DNA of 64,000 nucleotides from the NCBI GenBank assembly GCA_050084515.1, contig CM114272.1:53320001-53384000 (forward strand). The letters run 5' to 3'. The stretch comes from Blasia pusilla (taxonomy: Eukaryota; Marchantiophyta; Marchantiopsida; Blasiales). Of the stretch, positions 33,601 to 43,769 are shown piece after piece (positions within the stretch are counted from its first letter, which is position 1; every line of letters begins with the position of its first letter). The notes under the pieces are model-generated. The model was not told the DNA's origin and did not search any database. It saw nothing but the letters and a program-made list of their open reading frames with translations. Made by a program: the position numbers and the translations under genes.

Positions 33601-36112
33601 GCTGCACATGCGGGAAACTATAATTCATCAGTTTAGAGGCATCAATCTCACTCGCATGTACAACTCTCGAATAATTGAATGCTCGGGCCGCTGGAACAGT
33701 TCTAGAAGATCATAGAATGAGAAGTCTGCAGCTGATCAGCGAGCGCTGCATGTACACAATCATCTCCACTTCGCAGCACGGCGAAGCCGAGCGCACCGAA
33801 AGCTTTGCTTTGAAATGTGAAGTATATTGATGGAAAAATCGATGAACTTGACATTTTTTCTTCAAGCCACATCGAGCCTCAGGTATGCGAGAAATGACAG
33901 ACAGTCGTCTATTCCACTGCACACGACCACATCCTTCCGTGCCACATCGAGCCTCAGATGTGAGAGGAATGACGGACAGCCATCTCTTCCACCGCACACA
34001 ACCATATCCTTCTGCGCCGTAGCTTAAGGTGTGAAAACGACCGTTGCTTCTCTCGGTGCGTACGTGGATGCGTCATTAGAATTCAGTAATCATCTCCGTG
34101 AGATCTATCTTCAGAGATGGAAGCAAACTATACAATTGCGAGCCATGAACTCTCCTGCGGAACTGTTCCTCCTGCAGCTGTGCAGGGCCCTGCAGGCACT
34201 ACTTGCGGAGAATGGAAGGGTCTTAAGATCCTTCCTTTCAGGCCGAACGTGGTAGCGCGACATTTCATTGACTAGAAGATAATGATACGATTCTCTCTGC
34301 ACTTCTTCATTTATAGCTATGGCGGCGGCCGATCAAAGACTTTCGCAACTCAGCGCTCTTGTGGCATTGTGCTGGCGTAGTTCGAGCCTTAAACGTTACC
34401 GCACGTGCGTGCCAATGAGAGCATCTGCCTTCAGAGAAGTCGCAGTTGTGTGTAGATTTCTGAGCCATCGTTCTCTTTGTTACTTTATGGTTGTTCCTCT
34501 CGTCGAGAGAGCGCAGAAATTTCGTCGGTTCATAGGGGTACTAAATAAGGAATGGAAGAGAGGACTTCGAATTCGCTGGCGCGCAAGGAGAAGAGGAGTA
34601 TTGGAGTTCTAGTCAATGCGAAACTTCAGAGGAGGGCAGACGGATTCCGGAACAAACCTCAGCAGCGGTCGACGCGTCGCCGAAATAGACCATCTTCCCT
34701 TTCCCCAACAAGCAGAGATCATCTATGAGCTCGAAAGAATCAGCACTGGGCTGAAGAAACGTTGCGATGATGGTCCGCCCGTCCCTCGCCACACCCTTGA
34801 GCCGTGCCATGAGACAAAAGGCACTAGCGCTGGAGCACCAAATTGCGCCATGAACCACAGCGCGGAGTGTAAATTAAAACCGAATCGGTGACTACGTACT
34901 TGCACTCACTTCATGGTGATGGAGAATTGCAATTCCCGGAAACAGACTAGACTACTAAATAGAATCAGGATTGAAAGATTTCGAAGGCTATGGTGGCACC
35001 TGTCGAGGCCATCAATGGGGTCGTCTAAGTAGACGAGTTGAGGACCCATGAGGAGCTCCAAAGCTATGCTGAGTCTCCTCTTTTCTCCCTCTCCGAGACC
35101 GCTCCGATAAAATGTACTCCCGACGCGGACAGACGCACAATCCCGCAACCCCATATCCTCGATCGTGCCCTCCGCCACAACCACTTTCTCAGCGTGCGCA
35201 ATGCTGTCTGGGAGTCGGAGCAGCGCTGACAGGTAAACGGTCTCCCTCACTGTCAATGTCCCTACAAGTACATCGTGTTTCGACACATACGCCTGTGCAT
35301 CGTCGCCCCGGTGAAACAATTTCCCGTCAGCTCATGCAAATTGAGGCACACAAGTAGCACAGTTGCAATTTGGAAGTCCATCTTCATCTTCAGTCTCTAG
35401 AATCACATACACACAGAGAGACAGAGAGACGGAGAGATTACAGCCGTTCCGTAGGTAAGCTGCTGACGTCTACCGTTGAGAAGAATCTCGCCCTCGTAGA
35501 CTCCATTCTTCGTCAATCTCCCTGACAGATGAAGTCAACGAGCGGGAGAATTCAGACGAACCGGCTGGAAGAGCGTTAGTACTGTAGTGATCGAGAGCCG
35601 ATCAGTGAAAGACTCGAGCGTGCGCTGCGGCGAACACGACCGACTAGAAAATCTCTCACGATGAGAACCAATAAAACCGTGAAGGTGAGTACGTCAATTA
35701 ATGCTGTGGAATTCAGGTGACAGTGATACTCGTTGAGTAAATAAGCCGCTCACGGAATTTCGTCTCACGCATTGATCCCGCTCCAAACCTCTAGAGGCAC
35801 TCTCTAGCTTCTCATTTGTCGTGAAAAGAAACTTCCTGCGAAGATGGATTTACCAAGATGAGACGGAAGAAAGTGTGAATAAATACCAGCTAGAGTATCG
35901 AGCAAAGTGGATCTCCCCGACCCCGGCGGGCCCATGATGCCGAGGATTCTAGCGGGTTCTGCATAACCTGATACGCCATCAAGAACGGTGCGTGCAACCT
36001 CTCCCACATGCACGGTGACTTTCAAGTCCTTGAATGTGAGTGTCGCCGAACGAGGTCCGCCGTTGTTACTGGTGCCATCCATGAAATTGGAAAGAAGAGT
36101 CGAGGCCGACAT
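27609..36112 (-). CDS. ABCG (WBC-type) half-transporter with degenerate ATPase motifs, 11 exons
   Basis: Layout is that of plant ABCG half-transporters of the cuticle-lipid exporter type: nucleotide-binding domain first, then six membrane segments. Exons (high to low): 36112-35887, 35521-35442, 35292-35000, 34829-34658, 33601-33476, 33258-33130, 32588-32394, 31962-31873, 29815-29543, 29415-29308, 28139-27609. Introns are GT-AG and all phases join to 741 codons with stop TAA (740 residues). Key residues have changed: Walker [10 protein letters not shown] (Arg67 for Lys), Q-loop YVSKHD (Lys107 for Gln), signature LGEGE (168-172, for LSGGE), Walker B LVYLDD (Asp193 for Glu), H-loop FLQPS (Leu225 for His). 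The D-loop GLDS is kept. Membrane segments fall in exons 7-11. The start is the first in-frame ATG; the frame stays open upstream, so a longer N-terminus is possible. The last acceptor (28140) is the least certain. It may act only as a partner in a heterodimer, or be decaying. Confidence 0.85.
28542..28599. repeat. Inverted repeat, 22-bp arms with one mismatch (intron 10 of the ABCG gene)
   Basis: Left arm 28542-28563 and right arm 28578-28599 are reverse complements except for one base, with a 14-base spacer. The arms read CTTCATTTATAA... and would fold into a hairpin. Around it, AATGAAGAGTCACAC-like and ACAAATGAAGGTGG-like phrases recur, so it sits within a local repeat cluster. Confidence 0.8.
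29783..31693 (-). repeat. Serial copies of the exon 9 start and 3' splice site inside ABCG intron 8
   Basis: The true exon 9 starts at 29815. A block of about 60 bp spanning its acceptor and first 35 bases (plus strand: AGTGCGGGTTCAGCC, CCTCAAGAG, then CTG and CACTCACC) recurs at about 30089-30150, 30320-30365, 30541-30600, 30613-30680, 30691-30756, 30969-31027 and, more weakly, 31635-31693. Several copies keep the minus-strand acceptor AG and can still read LRERLNPH. Confidence 0.82.
29975..30065. repeat. Near-perfect hairpin, 42-bp arms, 6-base loop (ABCG intron 8)
   Basis: Left arm 29975-30017 and right arm 30024-30065 are reverse complements apart from one mismatch and one single-base insertion. 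The arms read GAGATATGGAGGGTTTCGAC... . A partial extra copy of the left arm (GAATGAGATATGGAGGGT) lies just upstream at about 29935-29951. It lies between the true exon 9 and its nearest intronic copy. Confidence 0.88.
33866..34015. repeat. Two-copy tandem repeat, 75-bp unit (ABCG intron 4)
   Basis: GCCACATCGAGCCTCAG begins at 33866 and again at 33941. Both units continue with GAATGAC-GACAG, TTCCAC-GCACAC and CATATCCTTC-like text. Fully intronic. Confidence 0.8.
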
Positions 36113-38183
36113 TCCTGCGGAAATCGATGTTCTGACTTCCGCAGCTTGAGCCGGACGAGATGGCAAGAGCGAAGTCGGCGAAATATTGTACTTTAAAGTC
36201 GCGCAAGGGACGCATTTCTCCTGGACTCAACGCATGTGCAGATCGTTCACCCATATCCAAGCCACCAACTCCTCTCGCTGCTCTTGGGGTAGTAGGCAAG
36301 TCTGGCTTGCGTTTCTCGCTGGAAACTGCAGCAGCTGCAGGGATTCTTTTAATCGTAATAGAAGCCTAGGCCTCCAATATAGTTCGAGCTCTGGATTCCG
36401 GAATTGATTCAGATATTCCGATTACGGAAAGGAAATCCTGCGCACTGCAAGCTAGTACAGATCTCAAACGACGGCGAGGATTACAGCGGAATGAGAGAGA
36501 CGCGCCGTTGCTCCTCTTACGTCGACACCGTCATCGGCTGGAACGAAACAGAACCAAATGAAGCGTGGAGTACTGCGCTGGGGTTCGGCCATTCGGCGGA
36601 GCAATCCTTCCCATCTCTAGAACCATGCGGAGGGATTTTTGTCATGTCGGAAATTTACCGTTTCCTGTCGGAGACCGAATGAAAGGAAGGGACGGAGAAG
36701 AAATTACAGAGGGATGGACAGCGTCGAGAATAAATTATCGCGAAAACGCCATTACAAACATACGATGAAATTCGTGAGTGACGCAAGCGTCAGGTGGACG
36801 AGTGTAAGAGAATCCGTGATGCGAATGCAACTGCCAATGCCAATTACCGACTGACACTGTGAGGAGTGGGAGCTAGCAGAATTGCAGGCTCGCCACTCTT
36901 GTACACCAGTGCTATTCTCAACCGCCTGTGCTATGTTTGGTTCTGTAATTCGCATCAGTCTGACACACCTCATTCTACTGCATCTTTCGCTGCCCCGTGA
37001 AGAAGGAATTCTTCGAGCACCCAGCAGTGGACGACATGCATCCCTCTACGGCAACGCAAACCTCAAGAAAGATGAATGCGAAGATTTTCTCTCTCTAGAC
37101 AGAAGAGGTATGCGCCAGACAGCAGAACGTGCATTGAGGTCTCTAGAGGTGCCTGGGATAGCATAGGAAAAGGGATCGAGGGGCGGCTACCGCCTTCTGC
37201 AAAGCGACATGCATTAACTAGCAACCACTACAAAGCAGCCGCGAGGAAACTACACTCCGATTCACCATCCTCAATCAATCAACAAGAGTTTAGGCTATGC
37301 TGCAGAGGATCAGTGCAAGTACACGCTTAGAGCTCCAACGGTTGTTGTTGACACCACCGCGTGACATGCATGGGGCCTGGGCTGTAATGCCAGAGGATCA
37401 ATTCGAAATTTCTTTTCCAGTTTGTCTTGCGTCTCCAGTTCTCGTTTGCCTATCTATCCCCTACCTATCCCCGCAGCCTCCCTTCCTCCTTCTGCAGCTC
37501 CGTGACTGGGAGTACGAAAGTGTGGATGAGAGCCTCGCACAGTTCAATTTCCCGTGAGGCCTGAGGTTGAAGCACTATTTTAAATAACGGACAGGATGAT
37601 TGAATACGGATAAAGAGCGTACGACTTAAATGCCCAGTCCCGATATCTCTGAGCGATCGGACTCGCAAGACGAAGATCGACAGAAGATGCCTTCGCGCAA
37701 ATTAACGGTGCGGCCGAGAGGCATCACCTCCATCGGCCTGGCACTAGGCTAGACCGACGTCACTGCGCCATGTGATCATCGATCCAGAACACTTAGTCTG
37801 GCAACCGCTACGCAGTAATGCAGTGTGGATCGAAAGCGTAGGCATGCAGACTCGCCCCAGCTTCCACTTGTTCCCCCCGTCCGATGCAGTGATTCCAGGC
37901 GCCTCTCCCGCAGCCAGTGACATGGAGCTGCACAACGCAAAGCTGAAACCCTTCGGATCGAGAGGCTCGTACACTCTGTAGCCGCAGACACACAGACAGG
38001 TAGACCGACAGAATGCAGACATACAGTCTGTCTGCTCACGAGACGAGAGGAAAGGCGAAGATGCACTTCGATAAAAACGAGTGATGGAAAACCCATCGGA
38101 AGTACAAAAGAGGGGGACTCAAAAATTCAAAACCTGAAGGCCACAACATGACCAGAAAAGGAAGAAGGGGGCATTCCCCCCCT
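36113..38183. other. Upstream region of the ABCG gene; no further gene recognised
   Basis: The first 200 bases stay open in the ABCG frame upstream of its first ATG and may include a longer N-terminus or 5' leader. From about 36350 to 38183 there are only short open frames on both strands without recognisable domains. The ABCG promoter should be in the part nearest 36300. Confidence 0.5.
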
Positions 38184-39037
38184 AATGACGAAACTCACCA
38201 ACAGCAGAGACAATATCAGCAACAACAAGAGAGCTATGACTACTACTAAGTGGGCCTCTAGCGCCGGCGTCTCCCACAGCCTGAGCCTGCCGCAAAATCC
38301 CATTAGCCTGGGCACGCTGCAACGCTATGGAGACCCGCTGCCTACAATACAGAATCGCAGTAGCTAAGGACAACCCATTTCTCGAGTGGAGATGATGGGC
38401 GCTGATCCCGTGAACAGTCGAACCTCTCCCCCATAGCCCCATACATCTCTATGGCCAAGGGGATGAAGATGTGTCCCTCGTGTAGTCGACTATAGATATG
38501 TGTCTTCTTCGCCGCCGCCCGCCGCGCTCCTTGTAGCATTCGCCCTTGGGCCACCACTTGGGCTCGCACTACCTCCCGCGTAGGATCTGTGACTACCACG
38601 TCCGCCACAACCACCTCAGCCTCACGTGTCATGTAGAGATCGGCACGAATGAGGGAATCCCGCATGGAGTAGTGCCTCTCTCTCTGCACATGGAAGCCAC
38701 TCTCCCGAGCAATACTGAACATGATATCCCCCGCATCGTGAGTGGCTATCCTCTCACCCCAATCGGACAGCGTGCCAAATGCACACCAAGTGGATCCAGG
38801 CTCCGGCGACACTCGCAGTGTGTCGAACCAACCACCGATGGTTGGGGGAGGCCCAAGCGGAACCGCATCGCTGTGGTATAGGTAAGTGGTGCGATACGGA
38901 AAGCCTGGAGAAGGGGCGCCCCTACCCATGAGCCTGCCCCTTTCCGAGCAAGAGCAAACACGGGCCCTAACCTCCATGGGGATATTCCCGCCAGGACATA
39001 GTGCCTCTAAAACTGCCTCAAAGTGGGCTTCCATCAA
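38184..39037 (-). pseudogene. C-terminal domain of the LINE-like element, possible nuclease fold
   Basis: Contains CEC/RRSLDPLGVHLARCP-like text, a Cys/His-bearing segment, in another frame around 38746-38961. It then reads HYSMRDSLIRADLYM, VVVADVVVTDP, AAAKKTHIYSRL and GHIFIPLAIEMYG. The pattern RAD ... D-V-x-V-T-x-P ... Lys ... Tyr ... F-x-PL-x-E resembles the restriction-endonuclease-like C-terminal domain of some non-LTR elements. That fold assignment is inference. The end reads RVSIALQRAQANGILRQAQA in a shifted frame. Confidence 0.55.
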
Positions 39038-39369
39038 GGAAGATTGGAGCCAGGCCCGACCGGAGGTAACTAAGGAGGAGAAAGTGGGGAGAACGGCTCG
39101 GGCCTCAACTCAAGGGAATCTCTACAAGCTATAAGTGAAGACTGAAGTGGGAAAGAGCCATCCTCGACCGGGAGACGAGTGTAGAAGGAGCGGTCTATCT
39201 CTAACCAAAAATCGGGAGCAAAGGAGGGGTGCCACTGTGGCCCAACTCCCTAAAAAAGCGGAGGGCGCCACTAACTCGGTCGAGAGAAGACCAACTCCAC
39301 CAAAAGAAATCGGCCAAGAGGCCTGTCTCACGAGCTAACTCCCCATGGGGCACTCTAAGGAGCCGGGTC

Positions 39370-40685
39370 CTAGAAGATCCCCAAACACCTGCATGAGCTT
39401 CCTATCAAAGGATCTATATAGGGAAGAAAGGTGACTAGATGTCCAGACAGTTCTAGTGAGGTAACCAGGTCTACGAGCAAAACAAGAAGAGAGAATGCCG
39501 GCGACTTGAGAGTCACCAATCCTCGTAAGATCATCAACGTGGAGAAGATCTCGGTAAGAGCCGCTGCCACGAAAGTCGATACAAAGTCCTGGCTCCCGAG
39601 CGGTACTCCCAAGACTCGAAGCCCTCCGACAGGTCGCAAGAAGCCGTCGGGTAAATGTAGATCATCACGTAGGCCTGATGGAGACCAAGCCTTGCACTTC
39701 CCCACCTTCACCGCCAGGCCGACACGTGCCAATCAGGTCTTTGAAAAGTGCTCGAATGCGGGGACAACCAGATCTCGGGACCAACAATATGAGTATCATC
39801 TCGCCGTGAAGGGAACATGCAACCCGGGAAAGCCTCCACCGTAGAAAGAACCGCTCGGTAATGAGCCACAAACAAACAACGCGCCACCCAGAGGGTCACC
39901 CGACGAGTCCCGTGAGCGAGACTCCAAGACCGTGACCTCCTCCTCGAATCGACCATGGTGGAAATAGAGGGCCGAAGGGGCCCCATAGAAAGCCTTGCAC
40001 AAAGGGAATGAGGCTCGCCATGGGGCCACCCGTCCCTCAACTCGTGAATATAGTAGCCCGAGATCTTGAGTTGAAGGCGTTCTCCACGCCCACTTGGAGA
40101 ACCACCCACTCTGATGTACATCTAGACAAGCCCTCAAACCTAAGGCAACCGTCTCACATCCGGTGGCGTGGCAACTCCAAACCGATGCGGACTCGGATGT
40201 GGATCGAACGCCTCACGGAATTGCAAAGCGAGAGTACGACTCACCAACCGCAAGAGCACCTCATCTATGGCAATCGGACGGATACCACCACCCTCCTTTG
40301 ACAACGCCAAAAGTCGCCCCGCCACTAATACTTGGGCCACTGCTGTTGGCACTCTCCCCTGAGCTAGGTGAGAGGCAACCTGAAGCAACTCGGAGAAGCC
40401 GCTAGCGGTGTCCTCGGAAGGAAAGCAATCACGAAGGTGTTCGTACATCATACCAGGCAAAACCTCCGCCGCAATCCTCGGAGAACGTCCGAGTGCCCGT
40501 GCAAAGAGGGACGGGTCAAGGCATATAGCCGTGTCAGGATGGAAGTCACGTGCAAAAGCTGGAATGTCAACCGCTGGACGAGGATGTAACCTCCGGAGGG
40601 CATCGATGGTAACAGCTGAAGAAGGAGCCATGTCCATCGGGCGAAGAGCACGTGCAGCTCGCGAGTACTCACAAGCTCGCCCCAA
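39370..40685 (-). pseudogene. LINE-like reverse transcriptase (broken)
   Basis: The first segment reads LLALSKEGGGIRPIAIDEVLLRLVSR, the motif 2-like Lys-x-Gly-Gly-x-Arg-Pro-Ile of LINE enzymes, and ends HRFGVATP. The next frame gives SSGDPLGGALF, equivalent to the QGDPLG motif, and then RRDDTHIVGP, with the two catalytic Asp residues. The thumb follows with VKVGKCKAWSP and LRVLGVPLGS. It would prime reverse transcription at a nicked target. At least two frameshifts separate the blocks. Confidence 0.8.
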
Positions 40686-40830
40686 TGTCCTACATCATCG
40701 CAACCTGGCTGCTCCAAGATCGTCCGCCGGGAAACCAGGAGACGAGAGGCAGAGGAGTTGTTGGCCGGGGCGACGAACACAAGACGACGCTTTTGAGCAC
40801 CGGACAGTCACGCCTCGTCTCCTACGTTTA

Positions 40831-43769
40831 ATGTTACTGAGGGCGGTTTTCTTTTTTTATTGCTTTTCTTCTTTACCATTATTCCGTCATTTATTTCCGT
40901 CATCTTCTCGGTCATTCCGCGAATCCGCAACCGTCCTCCACTTAAAGTCGACTGCACCTCGCCTTGCCTTTCCAAGACTGACAAGGTCTGTCGATCTGAG
41001 GATCCGACTGTCGGAACGGGAACTGTAGAAGCGGACTTTCGACGTCGTCATTAGTGGAAGTCCGACCGTGGTCCTTACTTTTGTCTGCTCACACTAGGGC
41101 TCTCCCATTGGACTTCGGTCGGGTCCCGTTAAGCATAAATGAATTCACCGATTCATTTGCTCATTCTTTTCTCTTCTTTCTTCTTTCTTTCTAACGCTCC
41201 AGATCATTCGGCTTAATCATAGTTGACAGTAAGTGGTCATTTAATCTAGTATATGATACCGAAATTATCCATTCATTTGGTTTTCCATCTTCCCCATTCA
41301 ACTTTTCTTACAACAATTAAGACGGCATCCTCGAAAGAGTTGTACCAAATGGCTCCTACTGAATTCCGAATTTTTCCGAATTTTTTCAATGGTAACGCTC
41401 TTTTCATCGTTCAACTTAATGCTCTTAATCATAGTTAACTGCGAGTATTGATTAGTGTATCATACCAAAACCACTCATTCATATTTCAATCTGCCGCGTT
41501 CAAATTTTCTTATGAACATGATTCCATGAAGATGTCATCCTATGAAGGAGACTAGGAAAGGGGCCCTAAGTTCAGCGGTTATTTCCCGTTAAATACCATT
41601 AAATAATTACATAGTCATACCAAATGGATTGGGATGCATAGATGTTGTCTACTAAGTGCACTCTCACACTGTACACTCATGATTAGTTCCCTCCTTATGC
41701 CCACACATGGGCGTGAATGAAGGGACTAATTAATTAGGCTCCACACAAATTTTAAAACTATTTTTGTTTTCAATATCAAAAAGATTTTTTTTTCCAATTG
41801 TCTATATCTGTTTGTAAGTCAAGAAAACACTCTCCGATACAAAGGTAGATTCAAGTTATAGATCTGTTTGTAAATAAAAAAAATTCAAAAAAAAAATAGA
41901 TTCATAATTTGTGAATGAAAAAATCCGAACGTCGAAATTATCAGTAGATTGCCTATATATGTATTCATTAATTTAGTATTCTTGTCTTAACATAACTATT
42001 GGCCTTTTTTATAAACTTCACTTCTTAAAATGACACATGTCAAGCATGAGAAGGCAAATCCTTTAAGGGATTCTGAAATTTATCTAAATTAATAGTACAA
42101 ATTATTGAAGAATGCCCTCATATTTTCAAACACCTCTCATTTTGAAACATGGTTCTCTCATCTATTAATAAGATTGTTTGAAGTTGATTTGAAAAATCAA
42201 GATTTTTGCGGGCTACTTCAACCATTAGTCATGGAATAATTTCCCATCATTAATTTAAATTAGCTCGTGCATAGCAAGGGCCTCCACTAGTATGGAGAAA
42301 GTGGAATCATTGGACTTGAAGATAATAAAGGAAATTCTTAGTTTGTTAATGACAGGGAAATATTATTTTTCCTTTCTTTATTGGGAAATTCATTTTTTCT
42401 TGTCTCCATCTATCATTTAAGACAAATAAAATCACTTTTTTATCATTCCTCTTTCCAAAAAATAATTGAAATTTTCTCCAAACCAAGCTTAAAAATTGAA
42501 AATAATTTAGAAAATTATTCAATTTCATTGTCTTGAAGAAGAATTGTTGTCCCACCATTTTCTTATTATCTTTTCTCCTTTTTCAAGATTACACAAGACA
42601 AAATCCATGTTCGCGGACTTGTTTGTGTCCATGGACTTATTTCTTTCATAAGGGTCAATATGTCTATGGGGTCTCAACCGCCAACATCCCGGGCCGGGCC
42701 TACTTGCACCCTATCTCGTACTATACCCCCCACCCCACCACCCCCACCCCTTATTTTGTCCTGCATCCCTACCGCAATCCTAGCCCGCATCTAGCCCACG
42801 CGCAAGGGAGTACGGACAAGCATCCTACAAAAACTAGCTCCCAATTAAATATTTAATGAAAAAAACAATTATCGGTAGAGTGTAAGCCATGGTTGCACAA
42901 AAACGAACAAGTCTAGACATGTCCACGGACATGGGTTCCAAGAGGTGGGACCCACACTTTTAGTCCATGATGGAAGGCAAGGGAAGGATGAGAGGATCAA
43001 TGAGGGAGGAGGGAGTGGAGGTAGAGGGAGGAAGAAATGGGGGAGTATGGAACACGAAGGCAAGTAAGGAGAATGAGAAAGAAGGGATAGGTGGGGCCCA
43101 TACAGACAAGTCCTTCCATAGGACGGACATAAGTCCACGGACATGGACATGTTCACACACACAGACTTTATCCACATGCAACCTTTGTGTAAGCTGCTTG
43201 TGAATTGGCGGGAACCCGAACGTGGGCTAATTTTTATAATTAAAAAAAAAATTGGCTTGCGTCCATCCTAGCTTTCGTAGGCCCATACCTCACCCCTCCC
43301 CAAAAAAAAAAAACCCTCATCTAGCCCTCGTTTGACCCATGCAAAAGGATGCGGGCCAAACATGAGTGTCATGTGGAAGTTGCGATAGAGACATAGATGC
43401 CACATCTTAGTTTGCCGACACTAGTATTCTACTGCGTTGACGGCATAGAGGATCAGAGGATTTTATGGTGTAACGTTTTCTTGAGCAGTCGTATGACATT
43501 GACAACAAGTCCGTTGCATAAGGAACGTCATTTCTGATGATTTCCCTATTTTGGTCTTTATCAGCGAGGTGGCCTCTTGACTAGGTCAAGGATCACTTGG
43601 TAATATATGCACGTTTGCTCTCTACAGGCCAATTTTGACTAGTTCTTTGATACAGTTGATCAATTTTGGCAAATTTCAGGTCGATTTCTGTATAGGAGTA
43701 GTCCATGCTTCAATTGGAGTAGTAGAAAGCCTGAAATTAGATTTTTTGTGAGTGAAATCGTTCGTCATG
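40831..43769. other. AT-rich intergenic region; no gene recognised
   Basis: Two diverged direct repeats lie at 41200-41550 (listed separately). 42604-42660 and 42905-43170 share words such as GTCCACGGACATGG and GGACTTGT in both orientations, suggesting a decayed small inverted-repeat element, but arms could not be aligned cleanly. Poly-A/T tracts are common. No coding sequence is supported. Confidence 0.5.
41200..41550. repeat. Two diverged direct repeats, about 150 bp
   Basis: Both units contain TTAATCATAGTT, AGT-TGAT-TA-TATCATACC, CATTCAT, a TTCAA-TTTTCTTA phrase, and a GATG/GGCATCCT-GAA ending, in the same order (about 41200-41345 and 41388-41550). Non-coding. Confidence 0.55.

Larger units (their letters stand above)
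38184..40830 (-). mobile_element. Degenerate LINE-like non-LTR retrotransposon
   Basis: Minus-strand segments in order are: a reverse transcriptase N-terminal part, the palm with the active site, the thumb, and a C-terminal domain. The order and wording fit non-LTR retrotransposons, and no protease, RNase H of gypsy type or integrase is present. The frame changes at about 40140, 39800, 39370, 39040 and 38350, so it is dead. No 3' poly-A and no target duplication were identified; limits are approximate. Confidence 0.78.

Noticed and set aside
34906-35319. Reading ABCG exon 3 from the longer open frame starting near 35319 and running to 34906
   Set aside because: The acceptor AG before 35292 gives the family-typical GTA-AYV join in phase. 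The longer reading runs through both neighbouring introns and falsely suggests an Arg in the D-loop; the spliced codon is Ser.
27609-36112. ABCG locus as an ordinary pseudogene
   Set aside because: No frameshift, stop or broken splice site was found over 11 exons; the altered residues alone do not prove loss of function. Kept as a CDS with the caveat stated.
42887-43190. Small inverted-repeat transposon with arms near GGTTGCA...TGCAACC
   Set aside because: Beyond a few shared words (GTCCACGGACATGG, GGTTGCA) the arms do not align, and no target duplication is visible.
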